From: a virus
Length of the DNA stretch: 43,506 nt
Virus record (IMG/VR): IMGVR_UViG_3300023223_000185
Coordinates: 1 to 43,506 of that record
Strand: one strand, 5' to 3'
Both the position numbers and the translations under genes were made by a program. Each line of letters opens with the position of its first letter. Within the stretch, counting starts at the first letter, position 1. Below, piece after piece: positions 12,245 to 19,105 of the stretch. Under the pieces are notes generated by a model, which was not told where the DNA came from, searched no databases, and saw only the letters and a list, made by a program, of their open reading frames with translations.

Positions 12245-12390
12245 AAATAATCAAAGTTATTGCGGGAGCAATTCATGTCGGTTTAGCTGGAGTTCTTATA
12301 GCTATAACGGGTATCTCTCTATTGCTGTACATTTTTGCAATACCAATTTTTGTTATTTTGGCAATTTATATAGTTTGGAATTTGGTATGA
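12241..12390 (+). CDS. 49-aa two-helix membrane protein, TTG start
   Basis: A TTG at 12241 overlaps the previous stop and opens a 49-residue frame that is nearly all hydrophobic (GAIHVGLAGVLIAITGISLL and FAIPIFVILAIYIVW). The frame ends on the start of the next gene (ATGA). The ribosome-binding site GGTGGG is fair. Two helices with a short loop give a holin-like layout, but nothing confirms the role. Confidence 0.5.
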   Translation: MKIIKVIAGAIHVGLAGVLIAITGISLLLYIFAIPIFVILAIYIVWNLV

Positions 12391-12908
12391 CCGATTCATT
12401 GTTCCCCGACGATCCACCGAAAAAGACCCGCAAGCGGAAGACCGATGCCCTGTGGGATGCAATGATCGCTATCTGGCCGCAATTAGATACGGCTCAGTTA
12501 AAGGGTCAATGCCGACGCTGGCATAAAGCGTTCAACGAATTAGGCGTCGAACCTTATGAATTACTGGCTTACGCAAAGAAGTATCAGAAAAAGTGCAGTG
12601 ACTATTTGCCCGATGTTGGGAACTTACCGAGTGCGGGAGCGTTGATAAATCAGTGGCATAATTGCAAGCCAGGTATCAGCGAGTGCCTGCGTTCGATGTA
12701 CGACGAATGGTTAAAGGATAAGCCGCCGTGGGTCAAGGATATGGAGTGCGGATATTACGTTTTCCTATTCATTGAAGGTAAGGCTGGTCGGATACCGGAC
12801 AAGTTGTTGAACGTGGCGAGGAAACAATGCAACGCCTACATCGCAAGTGAAGGTGACGCTGCGATCCTTCACGCGGTGGAGCAACTGGAGAAACGAAATG
12901 AAAATTGA
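12387..12908 (+). CDS. 173-aa protein of unknown function
   Basis: Starts at ATG 12387 (MTDSLFPDDPPKKTRKRKTDALWDAM); upstream open frame to 12174 overlaps other genes. The basic N-terminus is followed by helical blocks (LKGQCRRWHKAFNELGVEPYELL, CLRSMYDEWLKDKPPW). The 'DALWDAM ... W' opening followed by a helical bundle resembles phage replication-accessory proteins by context only. It sits between recombination genes and the RusA resolvase. Confidence 0.65.
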   Translation: MTDSLFPDDPPKKTRKRKTDALWDAMIAIWPQLDTAQLKGQCRRWHKAFNELGVEPYELLAYAKKYQKKCSDYLPDVGNLPSAGALINQWHNCKPGISECLRSMYDEWLKDKPPWVKDMECGYYVFLFIEGKAGRIPDKLLNVARKQCNAYIASEGDAAILHAVEQLEKRNEN

Positions 12909-13041
12909 ATGCGAAGTAGGCAGAAACGAATTACGTTGGTTCCCCCGCACGGGGTATCAGCGGTCTCTTGGGGCTGGGCGGCTGCGAAACTGTCCCAGTC
13001 CCTACTCCGCTTCGCTTTTTTTAAGGATGAGAAATGATTGA
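12898..13041 (+). CDS. doubtful 47-aa ORF over a leader and terminator
   Basis: A frame MKIECEVGRNELRW ... starts on the previous stop. Its first 33 nt match the TTGAAAATTGAAT leader (TGAAAATTGAAT, then GTAGGCAGAAACG), and its second half is the terminator-like hairpin. I regard the region as regulatory rather than coding. Confidence 0.15.
   Translation: MKIECEVGRNELRWFPRTGYQRSLGAGRLRNCPSPYSASLFLRMRND
12959..13022 (+). terminator. rho-independent terminator
   Basis: AGCGG (12959-12963) pairs with CCGCT (13007-13011). Inside this, GGGG pairs with TCCC and CTGGG with CCCAG, giving about 14 bp with internal loops. Seven T residues (13016-13022) follow. A second hairpin CCCC-N5-GGGG lies just upstream at about 12942-12954. 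It should end or attenuate transcription ahead of the RusA gene. Confidence 0.7.
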
Positions 13042-13393
13042 ACTTGAATTACCTTATCCTCCAACCATCAACCACTACTACGGTATGTCGGGGAAATTCA
13101 AGTACATCAAGCCGAAGGGTAAAGCGTTTCGTCGTGAGGTGGCTTCTGTGTGCATCTTGAAAAACGTACAGCCAATCGAAGGTCCGGTGGAAATTAAGAT
13201 CGCTATCTACCCGCCCGACAGACGGAAGCGTGATATTGACAACGTGCTCAAAGCATTGCTCGACGCATTAGAAAAAGGCGGTGCGTACAGAAACGACAGC
13301 CAGATAACGAAGCTGGTGATTGAAAAACTGGAAGTCCAAAAGGGCGGAACGTGTTTGGTAAGGATAGACGCCGCACGGAAAGGGATGAGATGA
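13034..13393 (+). CDS. rusA: RusA-type Holliday junction resolvase
   Basis: A 119-aa protein with the RusA fold markers. ELPYPPTINHYY is at the N-terminus. The catalytic cluster R-D67-I-D69-N70-V-L-K73 is followed by LLDAL-E and Asp88 in NDSQI. In RusA, paired aspartates bind Mg and the lysine aids cleavage; dimers cut four-way junctions. An AAGGATGAGAA ribosome-binding site precedes it. It probably resolves branched phage DNA before packaging. The length is normal. Confidence 0.92.
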   Translation: MIELELPYPPTINHYYGMSGKFKYIKPKGKAFRREVASVCILKNVQPIEGPVEIKIAIYPPDRRKRDIDNVLKALLDALEKGGAYRNDSQITKLVIEKLEVQKGGTCLVRIDAARKGMR

Positions 13394-13656
13394 TGGCTGA
13401 CTTAACTCACAAAGAAACTATGCGAAGATTAAAGTCTGAGGCAAAGATTAAGCTTAGATACATCCGACACCTGCATGTGAACGATATTCCGATGTATGAC
13501 GTGCTGGGCGACCCCGTACTGATGTGTCCGTATTGTAAGCGTGTTGGTACTTATGATTATTTTGATGTACTCGGCTGTAAGGGCCAGAGGATGATCTGTA
13601 ACGGATGCCATAGAGAAATAAACACCAAAAACACGGTAAAGGGCAGCCAAACCTGA
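13390..13656 (+). CDS. 88-aa zinc-ribbon protein
   Basis: ATG 13390 overlaps the RusA stop. The N-terminal half is helical and basic. The C-terminal half has CPYCKRVG and, about 21 residues after that pair, CNGCHRE, a four-Cys zinc ribbon. It may act on nucleic acids with RusA (context only). Confidence 0.65.
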   Translation: MMADLTHKETMRRLKSEAKIKLRYIRHLHVNDIPMYDVLGDPVLMCPYCKRVGTYDYFDVLGCKGQRMICNGCHREINTKNTVKGSQT

Positions 13657-13668
13657 TAGGAGATTAAA

Positions 13669-14460
13669 ATGAAATACGTATGGTTAGAGCTATTACACGA
13701 ACGCCAGTTCGACGAGATCATGTACGGCCTTTCCTTGTGGAAAAACAAGGTGGACAAGGCGATTGTGATTGTGAGCAAGGAATTTCTATATAGCAACCGC
13801 GATGATTGGGAACGCCTGCTAAAGAAGTACGAAGGTTTTATTGTAGCGGGATTAAAAACATCCGATTATGAAGGCGAGATAGACAGTTTAGAGTTCTGGG
13901 ATAATCTAAGGACTTGGCAATTAGAGGCTACGGAAAAATTGCCGTTCAACACACCATACGCCCTCGACATCGAGCTATCCCTCAAGCCTTATTACACCGG
14001 CAAAACGAACGACTGGGAATTGAACTTAACCACGATGGCTATCGGCATGTCGAAGTTACCAGCCGGTGCGATGATGTTCCCCGCTGCTTCTTACAACAAC
14101 AGCACAGTCCATCCGTGGCATGAATTCTTGTTACCCGTATCGAGACTATTCCACAAAATTCTCGGAGCCGAGTTAATCAACCTGAGCTACGCAACGCCTG
14201 GTTATGCGAACGACGGGCCGACACAGCAAGGCGTCAAGATGCGTGAGGACTTGCTAGCGATCACGCCAAAGGTCACAGAGTTGCTTTGGGTTTACAACAA
14301 GAGCAACAACGCGGGGTTGCCGTACTGGATGAACGATGAGGGCAGCACGATTAAAAAGCTGATGAGCATGAAGGGCGTCGAAAACTACATCATCCATCCA
14401 TCGGAATCTAACTACGTCGATTGCGGCAAGAAGTTCGCGTCACAAAAAGGCGGTGCGTGA
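13669..14460 (+). CDS. 263-aa protein of unknown function
   Basis: A TAGGAGATTAAA ribosome-binding site precedes ATG 13669. One of the largest early proteins, with no family recognised. The alternating β/α pattern (AIVIVSK ... YEGFIVAGLK ... YALDIELSLK ... AGAMMFPAASY ... ELLWVYNK ... ENYIIHP) and the acidic strand end ALDIE suggest a TIM-barrel-like fold, perhaps a hydrolase (inference). No signal peptide. An endolysin has not been found elsewhere in the window, so a lytic role should be tested. Confidence 0.65.
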   Translation: MKYVWLELLHERQFDEIMYGLSLWKNKVDKAIVIVSKEFLYSNRDDWERLLKKYEGFIVAGLKTSDYEGEIDSLEFWDNLRTWQLEATEKLPFNTPYALDIELSLKPYYTGKTNDWELNLTTMAIGMSKLPAGAMMFPAASYNNSTVHPWHEFLLPVSRLFHKILGAELINLSYATPGYANDGPTQQGVKMREDLLAITPKVTELLWVYNKSNNAGLPYWMNDEGSTIKKLMSMKGVENYIIHPSESNYVDCGKKFASQKGGA

Positions 14461-15545
14461 TGAGTAAGGTGATAACGGCTGAGATAAGTGATGCTCTATG
14501 CGAGGATGGAAAGAGTGTTCTAAACATTAGGTTTGGTGCTAACGAACATAACCACCAAATTCCGTGTTCGGACGATTACGCCCAAGAATTGTGTGACCAT
14601 CTTAAAATCTTCGACCCCGACCAGCAGGAAGGGGGGTGCCACCACGACTACTTGCATCACCCGACGAGGCCGGGTGAAAAATGTGTGAGATGTGGAACGG
14701 TCAAGGGTGAAGATCAAATCGTCCGCGAGCACAGCCGTGATGACGTGGGCGTGGCGAGGGGGCTTCTGGCCTGCATGAAGCAGTGTTTAGCTTTACTTGA
14801 TGACGGGTGCATGGATATCGAATGGACTCATGTGCGTAAGGAATTGCGTGGCGAGATAGACAAAGCCGAATTCCGCCTCGCCGATGCCAGGAATGATTGC
14901 ATGTACCCTTATTCTCAATGTAAAAAGATAAAGCTCACCGACGCCAAGCCGAAGCATATATGGGATGACGAAAGAATCTGGGATGCAGTTAGATTTATAA
15001 CTGCACGTTCTGGTCCATGCGTAAACCACAAACCGGGTTATGATTGTTTCAGCACTAACATAGGGCAAACTACTATCTGTGAGCCGTGCCAAGCAACGCG
15101 AGTCATTGACCAACTCAAGAACGACATGCCTTCCAACGCCAAGCCAGACGACCCGGCCACAACATATGAATTTTCCCAATGGGTGTTTGAGATAGGGGGG
15201 CGTCTGAATACGTTGGCTGGTAATTTACATAACAGGCTACGGTTCGAGGATTCAGAGGCATTACGAGCAATTGTTTACGACCTGGAGCAAATGCCGAAAC
15301 GTATGGCGTGTTATAAAGCCAAGCCAGACGACCCGGCGGTGGTGGATGAGGAAGTTTATGAAAGCATAGGTGATGAGCGAGTAGGCCAGCATTTAATTGA
15401 CACTGGTGTTATACAAAAACGCAAGTACAACCCAGCCGTTGTCAAGGCGTTGATTGATCTATTGCTGGATGCCGAATTACCAGAATCGTTAGCCGCGAAG
15501 GTTGGGTGCCTCATCGCCAAGCTGAAAGGGGCAAAAGATGAGTGA
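14460..15545 (+). CDS. 361-aa multidomain protein with Cys clusters
   Basis: Starts at ATG 14460 on the previous stop (TGATG). The middle has CHHDYLHHP ... CVRCG, a zinc-type cluster, followed by VARGLLACMKQCLALL ... AEFRLADA. That block resembles VARGLLEALKEE ... AISEAEAQL in the gene at 19726. KPDDPA occurs twice as a linker (SNAKPDDPATT, YKAKPDDPAVV), suggesting internal duplication or domain shuffling. Function is unknown. Confidence 0.65.
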   Translation: MSKVITAEISDALCEDGKSVLNIRFGANEHNHQIPCSDDYAQELCDHLKIFDPDQQEGGCHHDYLHHPTRPGEKCVRCGTVKGEDQIVREHSRDDVGVARGLLACMKQCLALLDDGCMDIEWTHVRKELRGEIDKAEFRLADARNDCMYPYSQCKKIKLTDAKPKHIWDDERIWDAVRFITARSGPCVNHKPGYDCFSTNIGQTTICEPCQATRVIDQLKNDMPSNAKPDDPATTYEFSQWVFEIGGRLNTLAGNLHNRLRFEDSEALRAIVYDLEQMPKRMACYKAKPDDPAVVDEEVYESIGDERVGQHLIDTGVIQKRKYNPAVVKALIDLLLDAELPESLAAKVGCLIAKLKGAKDE

Positions 15546-15735
15546 GTGGACGGTAAAGAAAACAATTAACCCAACATCTTATGACACTATGACTCTCAAT
15601 ACGGGTGAACACGAATTGACAATTCCTGCTTCAATCGAGAATGAAAAACTGTTCTATCAATTCCTTGCCGAGCACACCGCCCTGGAGAAGGTGAAGGTTG
15701 AACTTGAAGATATTGTCAAATCCCAACTAAAATGA
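15538..15735 (+). CDS. 65-aa MSEWTVK-family protein, C-terminus cut by TGA
   Basis: The start at ATG 15538 overlaps the previous stop. It shares MSEWTVK and AEH-x-AL-x-KVK with the gene at 4885. The paralogue continues into a Cys-containing tail. Here TGA (15733-15735) intervenes, but the same frame stays open beyond it as a Cys-rich tail. Confidence 0.65.
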   Translation: MSEWTVKKTINPTSYDTMTLNTGEHELTIPASIENEKLFYQFLAEHTALEKVKVELEDIVKSQLK

Positions 15736-15852
15736 ATCTGTTGTTTTAGTTGCGAAGCGGTAAACGGCGATGGTCATTACGATCATTGTCCAGTTCCAAA
15801 ACTGGAAACCCTGCTCGACGAACTCGCCAAGCGGGAGGGAGAAGCGGTATGA
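15736..15852 (+). pseudogene. in-frame Cys-rich tail without start codon
   Basis: After TGA 15733-15735 the same frame reads ICCFSCEAV ... HYDHCPVPKLETLLDELAKRE to TGA 15850-15852, which overlaps the next ATG. There is no usable start inside. The C-x2-C ... H ... C plus helix layout matches the tail position of the 4885 paralogue. This is a nonsense-interrupted gene or a readthrough extension. Confidence 0.55.
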
Positions 15853-16106
15853 ATCACTATCTTGAATTTTTAGAACAACCTTCAATCGGTCGCAAAACAA
15901 GAATATGGTCGTGCGTATCCAAGACACAACACACTGAATTGGGCGTTATCAAATGGTTTGCACAGTGGCGACAATATGTTTTTTATCCGGCCCCAGATAC
16001 GCTATTCAACACGGGCTGTTTGGGTGACATCGAAAAATTCATTAAACAAGAAATGCACAATTACAAATACGCGAATGGGTTGCCTGGAAAGCGGGTAAAT
16101 GCCTAA
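15849..16106 (+). CDS. 85-aa small protein
   Basis: ATG 15849 has GGGAGGGAGAAGCGGT upstream, a strong ribosome-binding site inside the preceding tail. The protein is aromatic and β/α mixed (IWSCVSKTQHTELGVIKWFAQWRQYVFYP). It looks like a compact globular protein; no family is recognised. Confidence 0.65.
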   Translation: MNHYLEFLEQPSIGRKTRIWSCVSKTQHTELGVIKWFAQWRQYVFYPAPDTLFNTGCLGDIEKFIKQEMHNYKYANGLPGKRVNA

Positions 16107-16146
16107 CCCGATAATATACGTTATGTTGCGTTGAGAAAGGAAAATT

Positions 16147-16434
16147 ATGAGCAATAGTAGATGCACTGAATGTCATACCATTCTGGACAATGACGAAGAC
16201 AACGTATGTGCGAAATGTTTCCAAGAAGCATCTGTTTCCGAGTTTCCAGAGCTGGTGTTTACGGTATACCCACCTGCAAGATATTCAACATCTGGACAAT
16301 GGACAGGGCGTTGCATACTTGGAAATAAACTATCTCAGATAGTGGTGAAGGGTAGAGACGAACAAAATTGTAGAGATGTTATCGATACTGCTGCATGTAT
16401 ACTCGGATTTCGGGCAGTGATCGACACCCCATAA
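16147..16434 (+). CDS. 95-aa protein with N-terminal zinc ribbon
   Basis: An AGAAAGGAAAATT ribosome-binding site precedes ATG 16147. CTEC and CAKC within the first 28 residues form a zinc ribbon. A β-rich part follows (FTVYPPARYSTSGQWTGRCI). The leader upstream has the TATGTTGCGTTGAG type. Confidence 0.65.
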   Translation: MSNSRCTECHTILDNDEDNVCAKCFQEASVSEFPELVFTVYPPARYSTSGQWTGRCILGNKLSQIVVKGRDEQNCRDVIDTAACILGFRAVIDTP

Positions 16435-16454
16435 CCCCCGACGCGGAGAATGAG

Positions 16455-16823
16455 ATGGTGTGGGAACACAAATTATACGGATCAGGCACGCAAGTAGTGT
16501 CGCAAAACGATTGCAACGAGCCTCACTTATATGTGTATGGCCCACGATTATTAAGCGACAAGGAATGTTGTCACGAACGAAGTGCGGTGTGTCAAGATTT
16601 GCGAGATTTCTTGAATGGTGGTGAGCGACCTGATTGGTTGGATGATTTAGAGAGAATAAGCGAGGATGAATTGCGGGGAGTTGACGGTACATCGATTCGA
16701 TCCACTGGCCCTATGTATGATTGCGACCCACCGAAACTTAACTGGAAAGAATGTGCGGACGAAGGATCACAAGCTAAACGTGCTCGGCTTATAGATCGTG
16801 TTGTCGGTCTGCACGTCCGCTAA
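16455..16823 (+). CDS. 122-aa small protein
   Basis: ATG 16455 follows GCGGAGAATGAG. It is acidic, with Cys-containing segments (DKECCHERSAVCQDL) and a Trp-Leu-Asp-Asp-Leu-Glu stretch. No family is recognised. The 3' end (LHVR) overlaps the 5' box of a 40-nt leader. Confidence 0.6.
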   Translation: MVWEHKLYGSGTQVVSQNDCNEPHLYVYGPRLLSDKECCHERSAVCQDLRDFLNGGERPDWLDDLERISEDELRGVDGTSIRSTGPMYDCDPPKLNWKECADEGSQAKRARLIDRVVGLHVR

Positions 16824-16853
16824 CATGGGTTACGTTACGCTCGAATATAGGAC
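16814..16853 (+). repeat. 40-nt leader element, copy F
   Basis: The 5' box is CGTCCGCTAAC and the 3' box is CTCGAATATAGGAC. It aligns without gaps to copies B-E. GTCC/GGAC arms are kept although the inner sequence differs most. It shares CGTCCGCTAACATGGGT with the leader at 18227. Confidence 0.7.
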
Positions 16854-16860
16854 TATAGCA

Positions 16861-17049
16861 ATGGAAGATACCTTGGATTTTGTAATTTCGCAATGGGATG
16901 ATGAGTGGTCATTGACTATGTTTGTTACTGATTATTATATACCATACGATTCCAGCATTCGTTACGCTAGCAAAAAGGCCGCCATAAGAGACGCACTAAA
17001 AACTGCGAAAGCATTCAACAAAAAACCCGATATAGAGTTTACGTCATGA
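16861..17049 (+). CDS. 62-aa small protein
   Basis: The start at ATG 16861 (MEDTLDFVISQWDDEWSL) lies just after the 40-nt element, in preference to 16825, which is inside it. An acidic N-terminus is followed by a helix (KKAAIRDALKTAKAF). Function is unknown. Confidence 0.6.
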   Translation: MEDTLDFVISQWDDEWSLTMFVTDYYIPYDSSIRYASKKAAIRDALKTAKAFNKKPDIEFTS

Positions 17050-17150
17050 GGCAAATAGAACATTGGTTATGTTGCGTTACGGATGCGTGGGATGGAATGC
17101 TCAGTAATGAGAAATCTGCAAAAGCCCACGTTATCCGTAACGTCCCATAA
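17046..17150 (+). CDS. 34-aa small protein
   Basis: ATG 17046 overlaps the previous stop. The frame MRQIEHWLCCVTDAWDG ends in RNVP, and the last codons plus stop form the 5' box (CGTCCCATAA) of the next 40-nt leader. Plausible coupled mini-gene, but small. Confidence 0.4.
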   Translation: MRQIEHWLCCVTDAWDGMLSNEKSAKAHVIRNVP

Positions 17151-17180
17151 GAATAAATACATAACATTCGATTATAGGAA
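17141..17180 (+). repeat. 40-nt leader element, copy C
   Basis: The 5' box CGTCCCATAAG and 3' box ATTCGATTATAGGA match, with ATAA/TTAT arms complementary. A GAAAGGA ribosome-binding site and the gene at 17195 follow. Confidence 0.8.
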
Positions 17181-17194
17181 TTAGAAAGGAAATC

Positions 17195-17491
17195 ATGAAT
17201 AAGCAATGCGTTAAATGTGGAGCGGATACAACAGCCGAAAAGGTATTCTGTGCCGAGGTGAAGGATTATCATTGCACGCATAAAGAATGCGGATACAAGG
17301 AATTGCGGGTAATAGAGCACCCTGTTTTTAATCCAGATGATATCGAGACGCTGATTGCAGCCAGTTTGAATGCCCATGCCAGGCTCGCGGTCTATGTTGA
17401 TATGGATGATAGTGCGGGGGCGGGTGTAGGGAGAGCGGTGTACGACAGACTCACCGCAGCTCTCGCCAAAACGAAAGCAGCAACGTCCTAG
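17195..17491 (+). CDS. 98-aa protein with zinc ribbon
   Basis: A TTAGAAAGGAAATC ribosome-binding site leads to ATG 17195. MNKQCVKCGADTT opens a ribbon completed by C and CTHKEC; the form C-x2-C-G ... C-x4-C resembles the 'rubredoxin-like' phage zinc proteins. The C-terminal half is an Ala-rich helix. It precedes the Thg1-like gene. Confidence 0.65.
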   Translation: MNKQCVKCGADTTAEKVFCAEVKDYHCTHKECGYKELRVIEHPVFNPDDIETLIAASLNAHARLAVYVDMDDSAGAGVGRAVYDRLTAALAKTKAATS

Positions 17492-17515
17492 AATATATGT
17501 TGCGTAGGAGAAAAC

Positions 17516-18220
17516 ATGAACTTAGACGAACGCATGAAAAATTATGAACGATCCGTTGGCAATCGGCTTACCATGCGGTGTCCAGCAATTATTCGTCTTG
17601 ATGGCAGGGCTTTCCATACATTTACGAGGTCATTCGCCAGGCCTTATGACAATGTTTTCAGGTCATTGATGGTAGGTACTGCGATTGCTATGTGCGAAGA
17701 AATATCTACCGCTGTATACGCTTATGGTCAATCTGATGAAATTTCCATACTTATGAATGATTACACGCTATTCAATACCGAACAATACTTTGGTGGTTCG
17801 GTGCAAAAGATAACGTCTGTAGTGTCATCTGTGGCAACGAACGCTTTCAATCGGGAACTACGCAAGCATGGATTACATGATAAATTATTCAAGGCGACCT
17901 TCGACGCGAGAGTATTTTCAATACCGGAACGCGATGCCTCTAATTACTTCGTTTGGCGACAACGGGATTGCATCCGAAATTCCATCCTGAGTCTCGGGCA
18001 GAGTTGTTTTTCTCATAAGCAATTGCACGGCAAATCTTGCGAGGACATCAAAAACATGCTGGCGGGGCCATCTATTCTCTCGCCGTGGGAGAATGAATCC
18101 CTCGAATTCAAGTACGGGTTTGTCGTCCAGTATGAAACTGTAGGAGGATGGGAACTGTCTTTAACGCGGGAAATAGAAGTGAATCATATAGAGTATTTAT
18201 TGCAGCCACGTGAGGATTAA
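17516..18220 (+). CDS. thg1: Thg1-like 3'-5' nucleotidyltransferase
   Basis: A 234-aa member of the tRNA(His) guanylyltransferase/Thg1-like family, which adds nucleotides in the 3'-5' direction to the 5' end of RNA. IIRLDGRAFHTFTRSF puts the metal aspartate at D29, the same number as in human Thg1. YGQSDEISIL gives the second D74-E75. FDARVFSIP and YFVWRQRDCIRNSI complete the fold. The eukaryotic HINNLYN loop is replaced by RNSI, the form seen in bacterial and archaeal Thg1-like proteins that repair truncated tRNA 5' ends. A GTAGGAGAAAAC ribosome-binding site precedes it. It may repair phage or host tRNA damaged by anticodon or other nucleases (inference). Confidence 0.93.
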   Translation: MNLDERMKNYERSVGNRLTMRCPAIIRLDGRAFHTFTRSFARPYDNVFRSLMVGTAIAMCEEISTAVYAYGQSDEISILMNDYTLFNTEQYFGGSVQKITSVVSSVATNAFNRELRKHGLHDKLFKATFDARVFSIPERDASNYFVWRQRDCIRNSILSLGQSCFSHKQLHGKSCEDIKNMLAGPSILSPWENESLEFKYGFVVQYETVGGWELSLTREIEVNHIEYLLQPRED

Positions 18221-18226
18221 AGCTAA

Positions 18227-18256
18227 CGTCCGCTAACATGGGTATGTTGCATAGAA
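18227..18256 (+). repeat. CGTCCGCTAAC/TGTTGCAT leader
   Basis: The first 17 nt (CGTCCGCTAACATGGGT) are identical to copy F of the 40-nt element, but it continues as ATGTTGCATAG, the second leader type (compare about 16120-16135 and 17490-17505). It links the two leader families. Confidence 0.6.
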
Positions 18257-19060
18257 ATGAACATTAACGCAGATAAAATAATCGAATTACTTGAAATTAA
18301 ACATTCCAAAGATGTCTTTGTTTCTGAATGTAAGGTGGGGCCGTCGCAGGGGCATATGTGCCCCCGTATGGACGGCTGGGCAATGCGTAAATCTTGGGCG
18401 AACCCATCGTTTATAGGCTACGAAGTTAAAGTCAGCCGGGGTGATTTTGTTCAGGATCAGAAATGGCGTGTGTATTTGAAATACTGTAACCAATTCTACT
18501 TTGTGTGCCCCACGGGGCTGATCAAAAAAGAAGAATTGCCGAACGATACCGGATTGATCTATTTATCAAAAACGGGCAGCAAGCTGTTCATAAAGAAAAT
18601 AGCTCCGCACCGCGAAGTATCGATCCCCGTTGAATTATTTATGTACATACTGATGGCTCGGACAGAGATCACCGCTAGTCAATTCACCGGCTACAGAGGA
18701 AGTGAAAATAAACTCGCATGGTGGAAGGATTGGTTGGCCAAAAAAGATGAAAACAAAATTGTAGGGTGGAATGTTTCCAAAAAAATTCAACAATTGATAG
18801 AAAAACGAATAGATGATGTAGAATCCAAGAACGCCCAATTGTCGGAAGAGATCAGTAAACTCCAAGAGGTTAAAAAGCTATGTGGTGATTTGGGTATAAA
18901 ACTGGATATGGGCTGGCGGTTTACCCAGCATCTAAAGGATCGAATCGACATGATAAAAGGTAAGGGGTATATCGACGATATTGATAATGCCATAAAAAAC
19001 CTAACCCAAATAAAAGAAAGTTTCAATATTTGCGAAGCGTCAGGGGCCATAGTCCCATAA
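18257..19060 (+). CDS. MmcB-like PD-(D/E)XK nuclease
   Basis: A 267-aa protein. The N-terminal 130 residues match the MmcB/DUF-type restriction-fold family: D39 in PRMDGWAM, then E56-V-K58 in FIGYEVKVSRGDFVQDQKW, then YCNQFYFVCPTGLI and ELPNDTGLIYL. This arrangement (D ... E-x-K, then 'N-x-F-Y-x-V-x-P-x-G-L-I') is typical of DNA repair nuclease-like MmcB proteins. The C-terminal half has a coiled coil (KRIDDVESKNAQLSEEISKL). It may cleave host DNA or serve repair. The ribosome-binding site is weak. Confidence 0.8.
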   Translation: MNINADKIIELLEIKHSKDVFVSECKVGPSQGHMCPRMDGWAMRKSWANPSFIGYEVKVSRGDFVQDQKWRVYLKYCNQFYFVCPTGLIKKEELPNDTGLIYLSKTGSKLFIKKIAPHREVSIPVELFMYILMARTEITASQFTGYRGSENKLAWWKDWLAKKDENKIVGWNVSKKIQQLIEKRIDDVESKNAQLSEEISKLQEVKKLCGDLGIKLDMGWRFTQHLKDRIDMIKGKGYIDDIDNAIKNLTQIKESFNICEASGAIVP

Positions 19061-19090
19061 GAATAATTATGTGGTATTCGACTATCGGAC
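19051..19090 (+). repeat. 40-nt leader element, copy D
   Basis: It starts AGTCCCATAAG over the last codons of the upstream gene (…IVP-stop) and ends ATTCGACTATCGGAC. GTCC/GGAC and ATA/TAT pair around one C-C mismatch. It precedes an AGAAAGGA ribosome-binding site. Confidence 0.8.
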
Positions 19091-19105
19091 TAAGAAAGGA
19101 AAAAC

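Noticed and set aside
13669-14460. Endolysin assignment for the 263-aa protein
   Set aside because: No catalytic motif or wall-binding domain is visible; only the absence of another lysin suggests it.
11631-15852. Alternative genetic code with TAA or TGA reassigned
   Set aside because: Both codons end many well-supported genes elsewhere in the window, so general reassignment is not tenable.
17141-17180. 40-nt element as a T7-type polymerase promoter (TATAGGA)
   Set aside because: Resemblance is limited to TATAGGA; no single-subunit RNA polymerase gene is present and other copies read TATCGGAC.
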